Position numbers and translations under genes: made by a program | Assembly: GCA_035689345.1 (NCBI GenBank) | Contig: DASSLR010000087.1 | Coordinates: forward strand, 1-26,687 | Direction of reading: 5' to 3' | From: CF-118 sp035689345 | Lineage (GTDB): Bacteria > Chloroflexota > Dormibacteria > Dormibacterales > Dormibacteraceae | DNA: 26,687 nt | Notes under the pieces: model-generated | Told to the model about the DNA's origin: nothing | Database searches by the model: none | What the model saw: only the letters and a program-made list of their open reading frames with translations | Shown: in pieces, positions 1 through 7,523 of the stretch | Layout: every line of letters starts with the position of its first letter | Numbering within the stretch: position 1 is the stretch's first letter

Positions 1-849
1 GAAGACGCCGATCACCGCCAGCAGGCTCGCCGCCGTGACCTCGGCCATGCCATGGTCGATCGCGGCCGGTATCAGGTGCGTGCCGATCAGCCCGTTGGTA
101 GACGCCCCACAGATGAAGAAGCTGCCGCCCAGGAGCCAGAAGTCGCGCGACTTCACGCCGAGGCGCAGACCCCGGAACGCGTTGGCGATGGGGCTGCCCT
201 TCGCGGTGGTTGGCACGTCGTCTTCTTTGGCGCCGAACGCGCGGAGGCCTACGTCGCTCGGCCTGTTGCGCAGGAAGAGCGCGATCAGCGGTGCCACGGC
301 GAGCGCGCCCAGGGCGACGGTGATCGACACGTAGCGCCAGCCGACGCTTTCCGCGAGCCAGCCCAGGGCAGGCAGGAAGATGAGCTGACCCGTAGCGCCG
401 GCGGCCGTCAGGGCGCCCAGGACGAGTCCGCGCCGCTGCACGAACCACCTCGCGGCCACGTTGGCCGCGAGCACCGAGGCCATGCTCCCGGTGCCGACGC
501 CGACGACCACTCCCCAGAGCAGGTAGAGCTCCCAGGGAGTCGTCATGAGCGTGGTGGCAAGCGCCCCGGCCGAGATGGTGAGGAGCGCTCCGACCGTCAC
601 GACCCTGAGGCCGAACCGCTCCATCAGCGCCGCGGCGAAGGGCCCGGTGAGCCCGAACAGGATGAGGTTGATGGAGACCGCGACCGAGATGACGGCCCGG
701 TTCCAGCCGAACTCGTTCTGGAGCGGAACGATGAGCACGCTCGGGGTCGCGCGGAAGCCGGCCGCGCCCATGATCGTGATGGCGGTCACCAGGGCCACGA
801 TCCACGCGTAGTGCAGCCGCCGGGGCGACGTCGTTGTGGCGGTGGCCAT
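1..849 (-). CDS. MFS transporter, C-terminus cut by window edge
   Basis: I translated the minus strand from the ATG at 849; the frame stays open to base 1, giving 283 codons without a stop, so the C-terminal part lies outside the window. The protein starts MATATTTSPRRLHYAWIVAL and has a series of hydrophobic helices. A basic cytoplasmic stretch follows TM4 (ARWFVQRRGLVLGA), the usual MFS spacing, and a hydrophilic central loop (about residues 195-225) separates the two six-helix halves. The layout resembles the monocarboxylate/oxalate-formate antiporter-like branch of the major facilitator superfamily; the substrate cannot be read from the sequence. A TAGAGT box lies 11 nt upstream of the start. 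It is divergent from the gene at 1036. Confidence 0.88.
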   Translation of the reverse strand, partial: MATATTTSPRRLHYAWIVALVTAITIMGAAGFRATPSVLIVPLQNEFGWNRAVISVAVSINLILFGLTGPFAAALMERFGLRVVTVGALLTISAGALATTLMTTPWELYLLWGVVVGVGTGSMASVLAANVAARWFVQRRGLVLGALTAAGATGQLIFLPALGWLAESVGWRYVSITVALGALAVAPLIALFLRNRPSDVGLRAFGAKEDDVPTTAKGSPIANAFRGLRLGVKSRDFWLLGGSFFICGASTNGLIGTHLIPAAIDHGMAEVTAASLLAVIGVF

Positions 850-883
850 CGCTCGGACGAACTCTAGTCGGCGGGCCGTTGTT

Positions 884-957
884 CCCCGCGGGTGCCGGCA
901 GCTGCGGGTTTGACACAGCAGCTCATAGCCGCGAGTGCCGGCAGCCGCGGGTTTGAC
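884..957. repeat. Two tandem copies of a GTGCCGGCA-centred palindromic repeat
   Basis: Two near-identical units of about 27 bp lie at 888-914 and 930-957, both carrying the core GTGCCGGCAGC followed by GCGGGTTTGA. Related units occur at 1640-1665, 19116-19139 and 19160-19179. The core is nearly self-complementary and sits between divergent genes. The ORF that could begin at 892 would have to translate through the repeats, which argues for the internal start at 1036. Confidence 0.6.
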
Positions 958-1035
958 CCGACCGTCAACCGGCCTGCACTGGCGGTGTCGATCTGCCCTG
1001 GCCAGTTGCGTGCGGAAACGCGCATCGTCGCCTTG

Positions 1036-1569
1036 ATGCACACCGTCGTGCCGGAGCAGTCTCGCTCCGTAGCCAGGCGCTTACGCCTGACGCTGCTCGT
1101 GTGGCTGGTGATGGTCGGGCTCGACCTGCTGATGAATGGCGCGCTGTTCGCCCGGATCTACCAGGATGGAGGGCCGTTTCTGCTCGCGCCGATGGAAGCC
1201 TTTCGAAGAATCCCACTCGGCTACGCGGCATTTCTCATCCTGGCTTTCGGGATTGTCGAGATTGCCTCTCGCCTCCACCTGGCGGGCCTGACCGACGGGC
1301 TCCGCATGGGCTTTGCGCTTGGAGGTGCACTGGCTGCGATCTGGAGCCTGAGCCTGTTCTCTATCGCCTCGATCGGCGCCGAGGTCGCTGCCATTTTCGC
1401 AGTGGTCTGGCTGGCGCTCTTGTTGGTCGGTTCGGCTGTGGCGGCCGTGGGGCTGGGCCGTACCTCCCTGCGAGGTCTCGCGGTCGAGGTCGCCGTCTTC
1501 GACCTGGCCTGCCTTGTGACCGTCATCGCGTTGCAGAGCTTCGGCGTCGTGCCAGCCCAGACCGCCTGA
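1036..1569 (+). CDS. Hypothetical membrane protein, about five TM helices
   Basis: 177 aa from the ATG at 1036. The frame is open further upstream to an ATG at 892, but that segment runs through the palindromic repeats and is not membrane-like, so I prefer 1036. A CATCGT hexamer ends 7 nt before this ATG, resembling the spacing of the likely leaderless promoters elsewhere in the window. After a short basic N-terminus (about residues 10-18) there are roughly five hydrophobic segments and no charged catalytic motif. I do not recognise the family; it could be an uncharacterised integral membrane protein. The stop codon is followed at once by a tRNA-Glu-like fragment (1572-1589). Confidence 0.65.
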   Translation: MHTVVPEQSRSVARRLRLTLLVWLVMVGLDLLMNGALFARIYQDGGPFLLAPMEAFRRIPLGYAAFLILAFGIVEIASRLHLAGLTDGLRMGFALGGALAAIWSLSLFSIASIGAEVAAIFAVVWLALLLVGSAVAAVGLGRTSLRGLAVEVAVFDLACLVTVIALQSFGVVPAQTA

Positions 1570-1571
1570 TC

Positions 1572-1589
1572 GTGATAGCCCCGGCGGGG
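1572..1589 (-). other. Fragment resembling the 3' end of tRNA-Glu
   Basis: On the plus strand these 18 bases match 2328-2345, the CCA end, acceptor strand and part of the T stem of the tRNA-Glu gene, at 16 of 18 positions and in the same orientation. The match decays beyond this point. A short displaced tRNA 3' end is the usual scar of an integrated element; chance similarity of a GC-rich stretch is the alternative. Confidence 0.4.
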
Positions 1590-1639
1590 TTCAAGTCGAT
1601 CGCGGCCCAACCACTCGGCAGCTCGTTTAGGCCAGACCG

Positions 1640-1665
1640 GCGAGTGCCAGCAGCCGCAGGTATGA
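1640..1665. repeat. Diverged copy of the GTGCCGGCA repeat
   Basis: The unit GCGAGTGCCAGCAGCCGCAG followed by GTATGA matches the copies at 888-957 with a few substitutions. It lies in the 237-bp gap between the two small membrane-protein genes. I see nothing else in this gap apart from the tRNA-like fragment at its left end and the ribosome binding site at its right end. Confidence 0.45.
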
Positions 1666-1792
1666 AAAGGCATACCAAGACCGCGATTGTCGGCTGCGGC
1701 GGGATCTGACGATAAGATCGACCGGTTGGCCTGGGCGGGGTCCTAACGACCTTCTGACGATTCGGTTCTTGCTTTCACGCGGGGCCTGGGCC

Positions 1793-1799
1793 GAGGAGG
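1793..1799 (+). promoter_or_regulatory. Strong Shine-Dalgarno site
   Basis: GAGGAGG ends 7 nt before the ATG at 1807. It is one of few canonical ribosome binding sites in the window and fixes the start of the following membrane protein. Confidence 0.75.
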
Positions 1800-1806
1800 C
1801 GTTTGC

Positions 1807-2262
1807 ATGGGAGACGAAGTTGCCACATCCAACGTGAATCGCTCGTATTCGCTCGCCGCTACGAGCATCGCGATCTTCACGTTCACCCTGGTCTTTCTGT
1901 ATCCGAGGTTCTCGAACGGCGCGATAAGTGGTTTCGTGTTTCAAGCCACTTTGGTCGAGATGGGGGTGGCGACGTTCTCGTTCGTCATCGCCGCCTTTCT
2001 TTATTACGGCTCGTCGCTGGGCAGCCGCATCGGCGATGCCCAGCGGGCCGCGTACTCCCGGCGAGCCGATCACTTCTGGCTGCTCGGTATCACCCTGCTG
2101 TTCCTGGCTCCGAGCCTGATCCTCTTCTCGGTGGGGCTGCTGGTTGTCGGGTCTGCGTGGCTGGCGCTGTGGCTGGTGTACCTGGTCTTCGTGGTACGCA
2201 ACTTCGCCAGGGTCCAGACCGCAGCCAAGGGCTCTGCCGCAGGCGACGCGCGAGTCGGCTGA
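1807..2262 (+). CDS. Hypothetical four-TM membrane protein
   Basis: 151 aa. The start is fixed by the GAGGAGG site 7 nt upstream. Four hydrophobic segments are visible at about residues 17-33, 44-68, 90-111 and 113-130, with short hydrophilic loops and a small-residue, charged C-terminal tail. The second loop (SSLGSRIGDAQRAAYSRRAD) is rich in charge and may face the cytoplasm. No catalytic motif is visible and I do not recognise the family. The gene stands alone between a tRNA-Glu-like fragment on its left and the tRNA-Glu gene on its right, so it could be cargo of a small decayed insertion; this is inference only. Confidence 0.7.
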   Translation: MGDEVATSNVNRSYSLAATSIAIFTFTLVFLYPRFSNGAISGFVFQATLVEMGVATFSFVIAAFLYYGSSLGSRIGDAQRAAYSRRADHFWLLGITLLFLAPSLILFSVGLLVVGSAWLALWLVYLVFVVRNFARVQTAAKGSAAGDARVG

Positions 2263-2328
2263 CCCATTCGACGCTTACGGAGTCGCCGGTAGGAGCGCGA
2301 CGCGGGGGTTGCGGGCAATCTTGGGAAG

Positions 2329-2405
2329 TGGTAGCCCCGGCGGGATTCGAACCCGCGGTCTCAGCCTTGAGAGGGCTGCGTCCTAGGCCACTAGACGACG
2401 GGGCC
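2329..2405 (-). tRNA. tRNA-Glu(CTC)
   Basis: The reverse complement folds as a full cloverleaf. The acceptor is GGCCCCG/CGGGGCT with a G-U first pair, the anticodon arm is CAGCC-CTCTCAA-GGCTG with anticodon CTC, and the T arm is GCGGG-TTCGAAT-CCCGC. Discriminator A and an encoded CCA follow at 2329-2332. It lies 12 nt downstream of tRNA-Val, probably co-transcribed. Confidence 0.95.
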
Positions 2406-2417
2406 ACGATCTGCTGT

Positions 2418-2492
2418 TGGTGGGCGGCATTGGGTTTGAACCAATGACCTCTTGCGTGTGAAGCAAGCGCTCTCCCACTGAGCTAGCCGCCC
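2418..2492 (-). tRNA. tRNA-Val(CAC)
   Basis: The cloverleaf is complete. The acceptor is GGGCGGC/GCCGCCC, the D arm is GCTC..GAGC, and the anticodon arm is CTTGC-TTCACAC-GCAAG with anticodon CAC. The T arm is ATTGG-TTCAAAC-CCAAT, with discriminator A and an encoded CCA. It precedes tRNA-Glu on the same strand. Confidence 0.95.
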
Positions 2493-2519
2493 GAATGGGC
2501 ACTCAATTCTACCCACGCC

Positions 2520-2525
2520 TAGCAT
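2520..2525 (+). promoter_or_regulatory. Probable leaderless-type -10 box (TAGCAT)
   Basis: TAGCAT ends exactly 7 nt before the ATG at 2533, and there is no purine-rich ribosome binding site. Genes at 6595 and 9346 show the same spacing. A -35 element is weak here (TGGGCA at 2496-2501). Confidence 0.5.
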
Positions 2526-2532
2526 GGGCCCC

Positions 2533-2883
2533 ATGGACACCCCGCTGGCCGAGCGAAAGTGCGTCCGCTGCGAACCGGGCACCCCAGCGCTCGACAGGCA
2601 AGCGACGCAAGACCTGGCCGCGCAGGTGCCCGCCTGGCACGTGACGAGCGCGGACGGTCATCCGGTACTGACGCGTACCTTCAAGTTCAAGGGCTTCATG
2701 CCGGGCGTGGACCTGGTCAACCGCATCGCCGCCATCGCCGAGGAGGAGGGCCACCACCCGGACCTGAGCCTGGGCTGGGGCTACCTGACCGTCCAGCTCT
2801 GGACCCATGCCGCCGAGGGACTCACCGAGAACGACTTCATCGTCGCGGCGAAGGTCGATCAGGCCGAATCGACAAAGTCTTAA
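2533..2883 (+). CDS. 4a-hydroxytetrahydrobiopterin dehydratase (PCD/DCoH-like)
   Basis: 116 aa. The protein belongs to the pterin-4a-carbinolamine dehydratase family, which dehydrates 4a-hydroxytetrahydrobiopterin to the quinonoid dihydropterin for recycling. The family signature is visible in the C-terminal half: EEEGHHPDLSLGWGYLTVQL, then W-T-H and, about ten residues on, the conserved Asp of ENDF. The length is normal for the family. I chose the ATG at 2533 rather than 2524, because TAGCAT lies 7 nt upstream of 2533 and would overlap the earlier codon. No aromatic amino acid hydroxylase is nearby, so it could serve another pterin-dependent enzyme or a moonlighting role. Confidence 0.9.
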   Translation: MDTPLAERKCVRCEPGTPALDRQATQDLAAQVPAWHVTSADGHPVLTRTFKFKGFMPGVDLVNRIAAIAEEEGHHPDLSLGWGYLTVQLWTHAAEGLTENDFIVAAKVDQAESTKS

Positions 2884-2934
2884 CGGTTTGGCCGTGGAAA
2901 TGTCCGCCGCGTGGTGATACGTTTCCCCGACTCG

Positions 2935-3099
2935 ATGAGCTTCTTCGTTTGCTGGCTGTTCCATCGACGGGAGCGTGAGACCCTGATCCCAGGCATCCTG
3001 CCTGGCGGCATCGACGCCGTCGTCTTCTGCTGGCGCTGCGACCGGATGCGCGGCCGGGCCGTGCGGGTGCTCCAGCCGACGGCCATGCCGATCCACTAA
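2935..3099 (+). CDS. Possible small protein (uncertain)
   Basis: 54 aa from the ATG at 2935 (62 aa if the GTG at 2911 is used). It fills most of the 222-bp gap between the dehydratase and the GT39 gene. The peptide has a hydrophobic-aromatic start (SFFVCWLFH), a PGG turn and a single CWRC motif. A TACGTT hexamer lies 11 nt upstream. No family is recognised and the opposite strand is also open, so it may be chance; nothing else is visible in the gap. Confidence 0.25.
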   Translation: MSFFVCWLFHRRERETLIPGILPGGIDAVVFCWRCDRMRGRAVRVLQPTAMPIH

Positions 3100-3105
3100 C
3101 CCGGC

Positions 3106-4425
3106 CTAAGACTTCTCCAGCACCACAGTCGGGTAGGCGGCCGGCAGCACCGTCGCCTTCGTGAACTCCGCCGCGGCCTGGTCCCGCAGCGGGATGTCGA
3201 TCGCCCAGCTGACCACCACCACCTCGTCGCAACCGTCCAGCTGCGAGGCGTCGGTGATCACGGTGAAGCCGCCCGGCTGGTAGGCGCCCAACACCTGCTC
3301 GTCGCTGTGGATCAGGCAGACGCGCTTGCCCGCCGCGTCCCCCTGGCGCACCGCCGCCGCCGCCTGGCGCAGGGCCAGCGGATCGTCGCTGTAACCGGGC
3401 GCCTGAGACACGGCCGCCGCGACCGCCCCCAGGACCACGACCGGCGCCAGCACCTTCCAGCGTTTCACCGCGCCTGCGATCACGTAGGCGACGCCCGGGG
3501 TGACGAAGATGAAGAAACGCGGGTAGAGGTAGTAAGGCTCGATCACCAGCCACAGCACGCCCGCGGTCGCGACGACCAACGCCACCGCCACCCACATGAG
3601 GCGCTCCCTCTGCAAGGCCCATAGGCCAAGGCCGGCGGCGCTGAGCCAGAGCCCAATCGCAAGCAACGACCTCGCCCCGAGCAGATAGAAAAGGAGGTCG
3701 CTCGGGAAGCCGTCAGTGAACTGCCTGGGCAGGAATCCGTGCTGGGTGACGTCGACCCACAGGATGTAGCCGTTGGCCGCGACAGCGATGACCGCGGCAA
3801 GACCCCAGGCGGGCGCCAGTCGTGGCAGGTCGCCCCAGGAGCGCCTGACGACGATCCAGAGGACATGGGCGACCAGGACCAGGCCCGCGTAAGCGTGGGC
3901 GGCGATGGCCAGGCCCAGCAATGCGCCATAGAGGACCAGCCGCCACCTGGTCCACCGGTTGCCAAAGAAGACGATCGTGGCCAGCAGGGCCAGCAGCGTG
4001 GCCAGGCTGTAGCCGCGCAGGTCGCGGCTGTTCTCGACGAACATCGGATTGGTCGCCACGTACAGGCCCGCGCTGACCCCGGCCGCAGTACCGAACCGAA
4101 CGATCAGCACCGAGGCGGTCACGCCCGCGGTGGCACCCGCGGCAAGGGCCGGCAGCAGGCGGTAGACGACTTCGCTGCGCGTGCCGGTCAGCGAGTAGAT
4201 GACGTGGCTCACCAGCGAAACCAGCACGTGGTCGTTGCCGGCGATCTGGGCGAGCGGGATCGTCGGCTGTTGGGAATGGATCGCGAACGCGTCGAGCAGG
4301 TTCGGTGTGGCGACGAAGTTCGCGAATGTGACGGCCGAGTCGTAGCCGAAGACGCGACCCGAGCCGATCAGGTAGGCGACCGCTGTGGCCGCCGCGAGAG
4401 CGGCCCCGATCAGCTTCGGTTTCAG
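3106..4425 (-). CDS. GT39/PMT-like membrane glycosyltransferase, probable CTG start
   Basis: 439 aa if started at the CTG at 4425. The first canonical start in frame is GTG 4227 (373 aa), but that would discard a clearly coding 66-residue segment: a positively charged start, TM1 (LIGAALAAATAVAYLIG) and the loop GSGRVFGYDSAVTF. The Asp of that loop is at the place of the catalytic acid in GT-C enzymes of the ArnT/PMT type. About ten further hydrophobic helices follow, then a soluble C-terminal domain ending VVLEKS. The enzyme probably transfers a sugar from a polyprenyl-phosphate donor on the outer face of the membrane. The CTG shares its TG with the TGA stop of the upstream ABC gene, an overlap equivalent to ATGA, which suggests translational coupling. 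Confidence 0.8.
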   Translation of the reverse strand: MKPKLIGAALAAATAVAYLIGSGRVFGYDSAVTFANFVATPNLLDAFAIHSQQPTIPLAQIAGNDHVLVSLVSHVIYSLTGTRSEVVYRLLPALAAGATAGVTASVLIVRFGTAAGVSAGLYVATNPMFVENSRDLRGYSLATLLALLATIVFFGNRWTRWRLVLYGALLGLAIAAHAYAGLVLVAHVLWIVVRRSWGDLPRLAPAWGLAAVIAVAANGYILWVDVTQHGFLPRQFTDGFPSDLLFYLLGARSLLAIGLWLSAAGLGLWALQRERLMWVAVALVVATAGVLWLVIEPYYLYPRFFIFVTPGVAYVIAGAVKRWKVLAPVVVLGAVAAAVSQAPGYSDDPLALRQAAAAVRQGDAAGKRVCLIHSDEQVLGAYQPGGFTVITDASQLDGCDEVVVVSWAIDIPLRDQAAAEFTKATVLPAAYPTVVLEKS

Positions 4426-6521
4426 GCGGGGCGAGCGGTCACGTCTTCGACTTCGGGCGCGTCTTCCGGTTCGACGTCCTCGCCGGTGTACGCGGCCGCC
4501 TGCATCCGGAACAGACGCGAGTAGCGGCCGTTCAGACGCATGAGCTCGGCGTGCGTGCCTTCCTCCACCAGGCGTCCATGCTCGAGGAAGATGATGCGGT
4601 CCGCGCGCCGAACCGTCGAGAACCGGTGCGAGATGTAGACGGCGGTGCGGCCGTGCGTCAGCGAGCGCAGCCGCTCGAAAAGGTCGTACTCAGCCTGCGC
4701 GTCGAGCGCCGAGGTGGGCTCGTCGAGAAGGAGGATTCGCGCCTCCTCGCGCATGAACGCGCGCGCGAGCGCGACCTTCTGCCACTCGCCGCCGGAGAGG
4801 TTGACGCCCGCGTCGAACCACTTGCCGAGCGCGGTGTCGTAGCCCGCCGGCAGGTTGGCGATCAACCCGTCCGAGCCGGCCTGCTTGCTGGCGCTCACGA
4901 CCGCCTCGCGATCGGTGATCTGCGACACGTTGCCCAGGCCGATGTTCTCCGCCGCCGTCGCCTGGTAGTCGACGTAGTCCTGGAACATGGCGCCGATGTG
5001 CGTGCGCAGCTCCGTCGGGTCGAAGTCCCGGATGTCGACGCCATCGATGAGGATTCGGCCGGCCGTGGGGTCGTACAGGCGGCAGATGAGCTTGAAGAGC
5101 GTCGTCTTGCCGGCGCCGTTGCGGCCCACCACCGCCAGCGTCTCCCCCGCCGTGACCGTGAACGACACATCGCTGAGCGCCACGCCGTCTGCGTTCGGGT
5201 AGGCGAACGTCACGTTCTCGAAGGTGATCTCGCCCCGCAGCGGCACCGGCACCGTGGCGGGCGTGGACTTCAGCGGCATGGTCGGTTGCTTGTTCATGAG
5301 CTCGACGAGGTTGTTCAGGTACAGGTTGTGCTCGTACATCCCGGTGAAGCCGCCGAGGATGCTCTGGATCGAGTTCTGCACCTGCGTCGCGGCCTGCGCG
5401 TACGCCACGAGCGCTCCGATCGACAACCGGCCCGCGATCGCCTGGACGGCGATGAACAGGTACGTGAACGAGTTGACGAGCGTGCTGAGGTTGCCGAGCG
5501 CGAACCCGGTCATGTAGCGGCGCACCAGCTGCGAGCGCTGCGTGTCGTAGAAGACCTTCGCGGTCAGGCGGTAGCGTTCGATGAAGTACTGGCCGAGGCC
5601 GAACAGCTTCACCTCTTTCGCGAACGTGTCGGTGGTGACCAGCGAGACCATGTACGTCATGCGGCGGAGAAGTCGAGAGCCCCAGCGCGCGATGTTGTAG
5701 CCGCGCCACCCGTATCGCGTGTCGGCGATGAACGCGGGGATGGGCGAGGCCAGCGCGAGGAGCGCGAGGATCGGGCTCACCGCGACCAGCACCGCGACCA
5801 TCGTCACGAAGGTCAGCATCGTCTGCAGGAGTCCGAACGCGGTCGCGATCATCAGCACAGGCCGGTTGATCGAGTCGTTCTGGGCGCGGCGCAGAAGGTC
5901 GTACGACGCGGGGTCCTCATAGAAAGGAAGGTCGAGCGAGGCCGCCTTCTCCATGACCATCAGCTGGATGCGCATCGAGACGGAGTTCTGCAGCAGCTGC
6001 TGGCTGATGTTGCGCAGCGTGTTGAGCAGCGCGCTCACCGCGAAGATGGCGAGCTGCAGGACGGCGAGGAAGATGATCATCCCCATCACCGAGAAGGTCA
6101 GGTGAGGCAGCCACGGGACGCCCAGGTCCGACAGCACCAGCCGATCGGCCAGGTGGTTCTGGTGCACGTCGATGCCTTCCTTGACGGCGTTGGTCAGCAT
6201 CAGCGTCAGGCCCACCGAGACCGTCGGGACCAGGCCCGCGAGCGCGGTGGTGGCGAACAGGGCGATCGTGGTCGACTTGCTCGCCTCCCACACCAGGCGC
6301 AGGACCTGAGGGAGCGCGGCGGTGGTGCCGGTCACCGACTGTTTGAACGTCTCCCAGCGACCGCGCAGGTCCTTGGGGCCTTCCGGTTGCTGCGGCGGCT
6401 CGAGCGACGGGTCGCCGGTCAGGCCGCTGTTGGCGGGGCCGGACTCGGGCTTGCGCCGCCGGCCTCCCCATCCGCCCCACCAGATCACCGGACCGCCCGT
6501 GCCGTGCGGCATCATGCCCAT
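4422..6521 (-). CDS. ABC exporter, fused transmembrane and ATPase domains
   Basis: 699 aa. A proline/glycine-rich cytoplasmic N-terminus (about 60 residues) precedes a six-helix exporter domain (about 85-400) and a nucleotide-binding domain (about 430-660). Walker A is GRNGAGKTT near residue 465, the Q-loop is MFQDYVDYQ, the signature is LSGGEWQKVALARA near 573, Walker B is ILLLDEPTSALD near 595, and the switch His is in ISHR near 629. All catalytic residues are present. The protein would act as a homodimer like MsbA/LmrA half-transporters. It overlaps the downstream glycosyltransferase by 4 nt, suggesting export of a lipid or glycan precursor, though the substrate is unknown. TAGAGT lies 9 nt before the ATG. 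Confidence 0.92.
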   Translation of the reverse strand: MGMMPHGTGGPVIWWGGWGGRRRKPESGPANSGLTGDPSLEPPQQPEGPKDLRGRWETFKQSVTGTTAALPQVLRLVWEASKSTTIALFATTALAGLVPTVSVGLTLMLTNAVKEGIDVHQNHLADRLVLSDLGVPWLPHLTFSVMGMIIFLAVLQLAIFAVSALLNTLRNISQQLLQNSVSMRIQLMVMEKAASLDLPFYEDPASYDLLRRAQNDSINRPVLMIATAFGLLQTMLTFVTMVAVLVAVSPILALLALASPIPAFIADTRYGWRGYNIARWGSRLLRRMTYMVSLVTTDTFAKEVKLFGLGQYFIERYRLTAKVFYDTQRSQLVRRYMTGFALGNLSTLVNSFTYLFIAVQAIAGRLSIGALVAYAQAATQVQNSIQSILGGFTGMYEHNLYLNNLVELMNKQPTMPLKSTPATVPVPLRGEITFENVTFAYPNADGVALSDVSFTVTAGETLAVVGRNGAGKTTLFKLICRLYDPTAGRILIDGVDIRDFDPTELRTHIGAMFQDYVDYQATAAENIGLGNVSQITDREAVVSASKQAGSDGLIANLPAGYDTALGKWFDAGVNLSGGEWQKVALARAFMREEARILLLDEPTSALDAQAEYDLFERLRSLTHGRTAVYISHRFSTVRRADRIIFLEHGRLVEEGTHAELMRLNGRYSRLFRMQAAAYTGEDVEPEDAPEVEDVTARPA

Positions 6522-6558
6522 GGGTTTAGGACTCTACCACGCGGTTTCGGCTTCCCAC

Positions 6559-6587
6559 TTGCAATGTAATCGTGTAATCACTAGCAT
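6559..6587 (+). promoter_or_regulatory. Promoter TTGCAA-N17-TAGCAT, leaderless type
   Basis: TTGCAA (6559-6564) and TAGCAT (6582-6587) are separated by 17 nt, and TAGCAT ends 7 nt before the ATG at 6595. No Shine-Dalgarno sequence fits between, so the transcript would begin at or next to the start codon. The 73-bp gap also holds the divergent ABC exporter promoter. Confidence 0.6.
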
Positions 6588-6594
6588 CGATTCC

Positions 6595-7026
6595 ATGGAC
6601 GAAAAAGAGTTCGGTTCGATCAAGGGTTGGTTTGCCGGAAGGCTCCCGGACGGCTGGTTCTCGGGGGTGGACATCACGGTCGAGGACGACCAGATCGTGG
6701 TCGTCGGGTCGCTGCCGGAGAAGGATCTCCCGGCCACGAGCAGCGCCGAGGAGAAGGAGGGCGCGGCCGCCGGCCGGATCGCCCGCTTCCGCGAGGAGAC
6801 GCGGGGGCAGCGCATCGGCATCGCGCGCGAGGCGGAAGAGCGCTTCCACAAGTACGTCACCTGGGGCGCGAAGCTCGGCGGGGTGACCAAGCGCTTCAAC
6901 CCCGGCGGCGGCGGTGGCGGCGGTTCACGACCGGGACGCGTGATGATCGGCCGCTGGTGGCGGCGCCGCCACGGCCACGGGTCGGCCTCTGCGGCGCAGC
7001 CCTCGTCTACGTCGCAGGTCTTCTAG
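6595..7026 (+). CDS. Conserved hypothetical protein with Gly-rich, basic tail
   Basis: 143 aa. The start is set by the leaderless-type promoter immediately upstream. Residues 1-45 form a small beta-rich segment (GWFSGVDITVEDDQIVVVGS); residues 55-95 form a charged helix containing RIARFREETRGQRIGIAREA and ending in a conserved-looking FHKYVTWGAKLGG. From my memory of actinobacterial and Chloroflexi proteins, this core matches an uncharacterised family that usually continues with a folded C-terminus. Here it is followed instead by a run of seven glycines and a basic W/R/H-rich tail. The 3' end overlaps the convergent methyltransferase gene by 20 nt. Function unknown. Confidence 0.75.
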   Translation: MDEKEFGSIKGWFAGRLPDGWFSGVDITVEDDQIVVVGSLPEKDLPATSSAEEKEGAAAGRIARFREETRGQRIGIAREAEERFHKYVTWGAKLGGVTKRFNPGGGGGGGSRPGRVMIGRWWRRRHGHGSASAAQPSSTSQVF

Positions 7027-7516
7027 ACACGGCCGAATACATCGACCCGAAGTAGCGGCTGGGGACCGAGTGCAGGAGCTCGGTCCCCTGCAGGCCCGCC
7101 GCCTCGGCGAGTCGCGTCCAGCTCTGATAGCTGAACGGGTGCGGCACCCATGGATTGCCGCGATCGGTTGAGTACTCGACCACGATGAGACGACCCCCTG
7201 GGCGCAGCATCGCCCGCACGGATTCGAGCACAGGCGCTTTGTTCTTCACGAAGTGGAGCGAGTTGGCCATCACCACGCCGTCCAGGTCGTGCAGGTCCAG
7301 CGGCTTCGTGAAATCGGCGACACGCGTCTCGATCCCGCGCCCGATCGCGCGCAGCGCCGCCGCGTCCCTGTCGACCGCGGTGATGTGAGCGCCGGGGCCG
7401 AGGAGCTCCGCAAGCGCGAGCGTGAACGCCCCCTCCCCCGCCCCGAGATCCGCCCAGCGCCCGCCTTTTTCGGCGATCCCCGGCTTGAGGAGCGCGACCA
7501 GGTCGGCGTGATCCAC
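7007..7516 (-). CDS. Class I SAM-dependent methyltransferase
   Basis: 169 aa. Motif I is WADLGAGEGAFT (about residues 21-32), the acidic end of strand 2 is ITAVDRD, and motif IV and later elements are visible in VVMANSLHFV and the LRPGGRLIVVEYS strand. It is a compact Rossmann-fold methyltransferase, somewhat shorter than UbiE/COQ5 enzymes. The acceptor cannot be deduced. It is the last gene of a three-gene operon, starting 7 nt after the stop of the ferritin/VIT1 gene. Its 3' end overlaps the convergent gene at 6595 by 20 nt. Confidence 0.85.
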   Translation of the reverse strand: MDHADLVALLKPGIAEKGGRWADLGAGEGAFTLALAELLGPGAHITAVDRDAAALRAIGRGIETRVADFTKPLDLHDLDGVVMANSLHFVKNKAPVLESVRAMLRPGGRLIVVEYSTDRGNPWVPHPFSYQSWTRLAEAAGLQGTELLHSVPSRYFGSMYSAVSRRPAT

Positions 7517-7523
7517 GCGCCCG

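Noticed and set aside
52..867. 271-codon open frame on the plus strand at the left edge
   Set aside because: The opposite strand encodes a clear MFS transporter; this frame is charged low-complexity shadow.
4551..6569. 672-codon open frame on the plus strand
   Set aside because: It is antisense to the ABC exporter, has an Arg/Glu/His/Val-rich shadow composition, no recognisable domain, and arises from high third-position GC.
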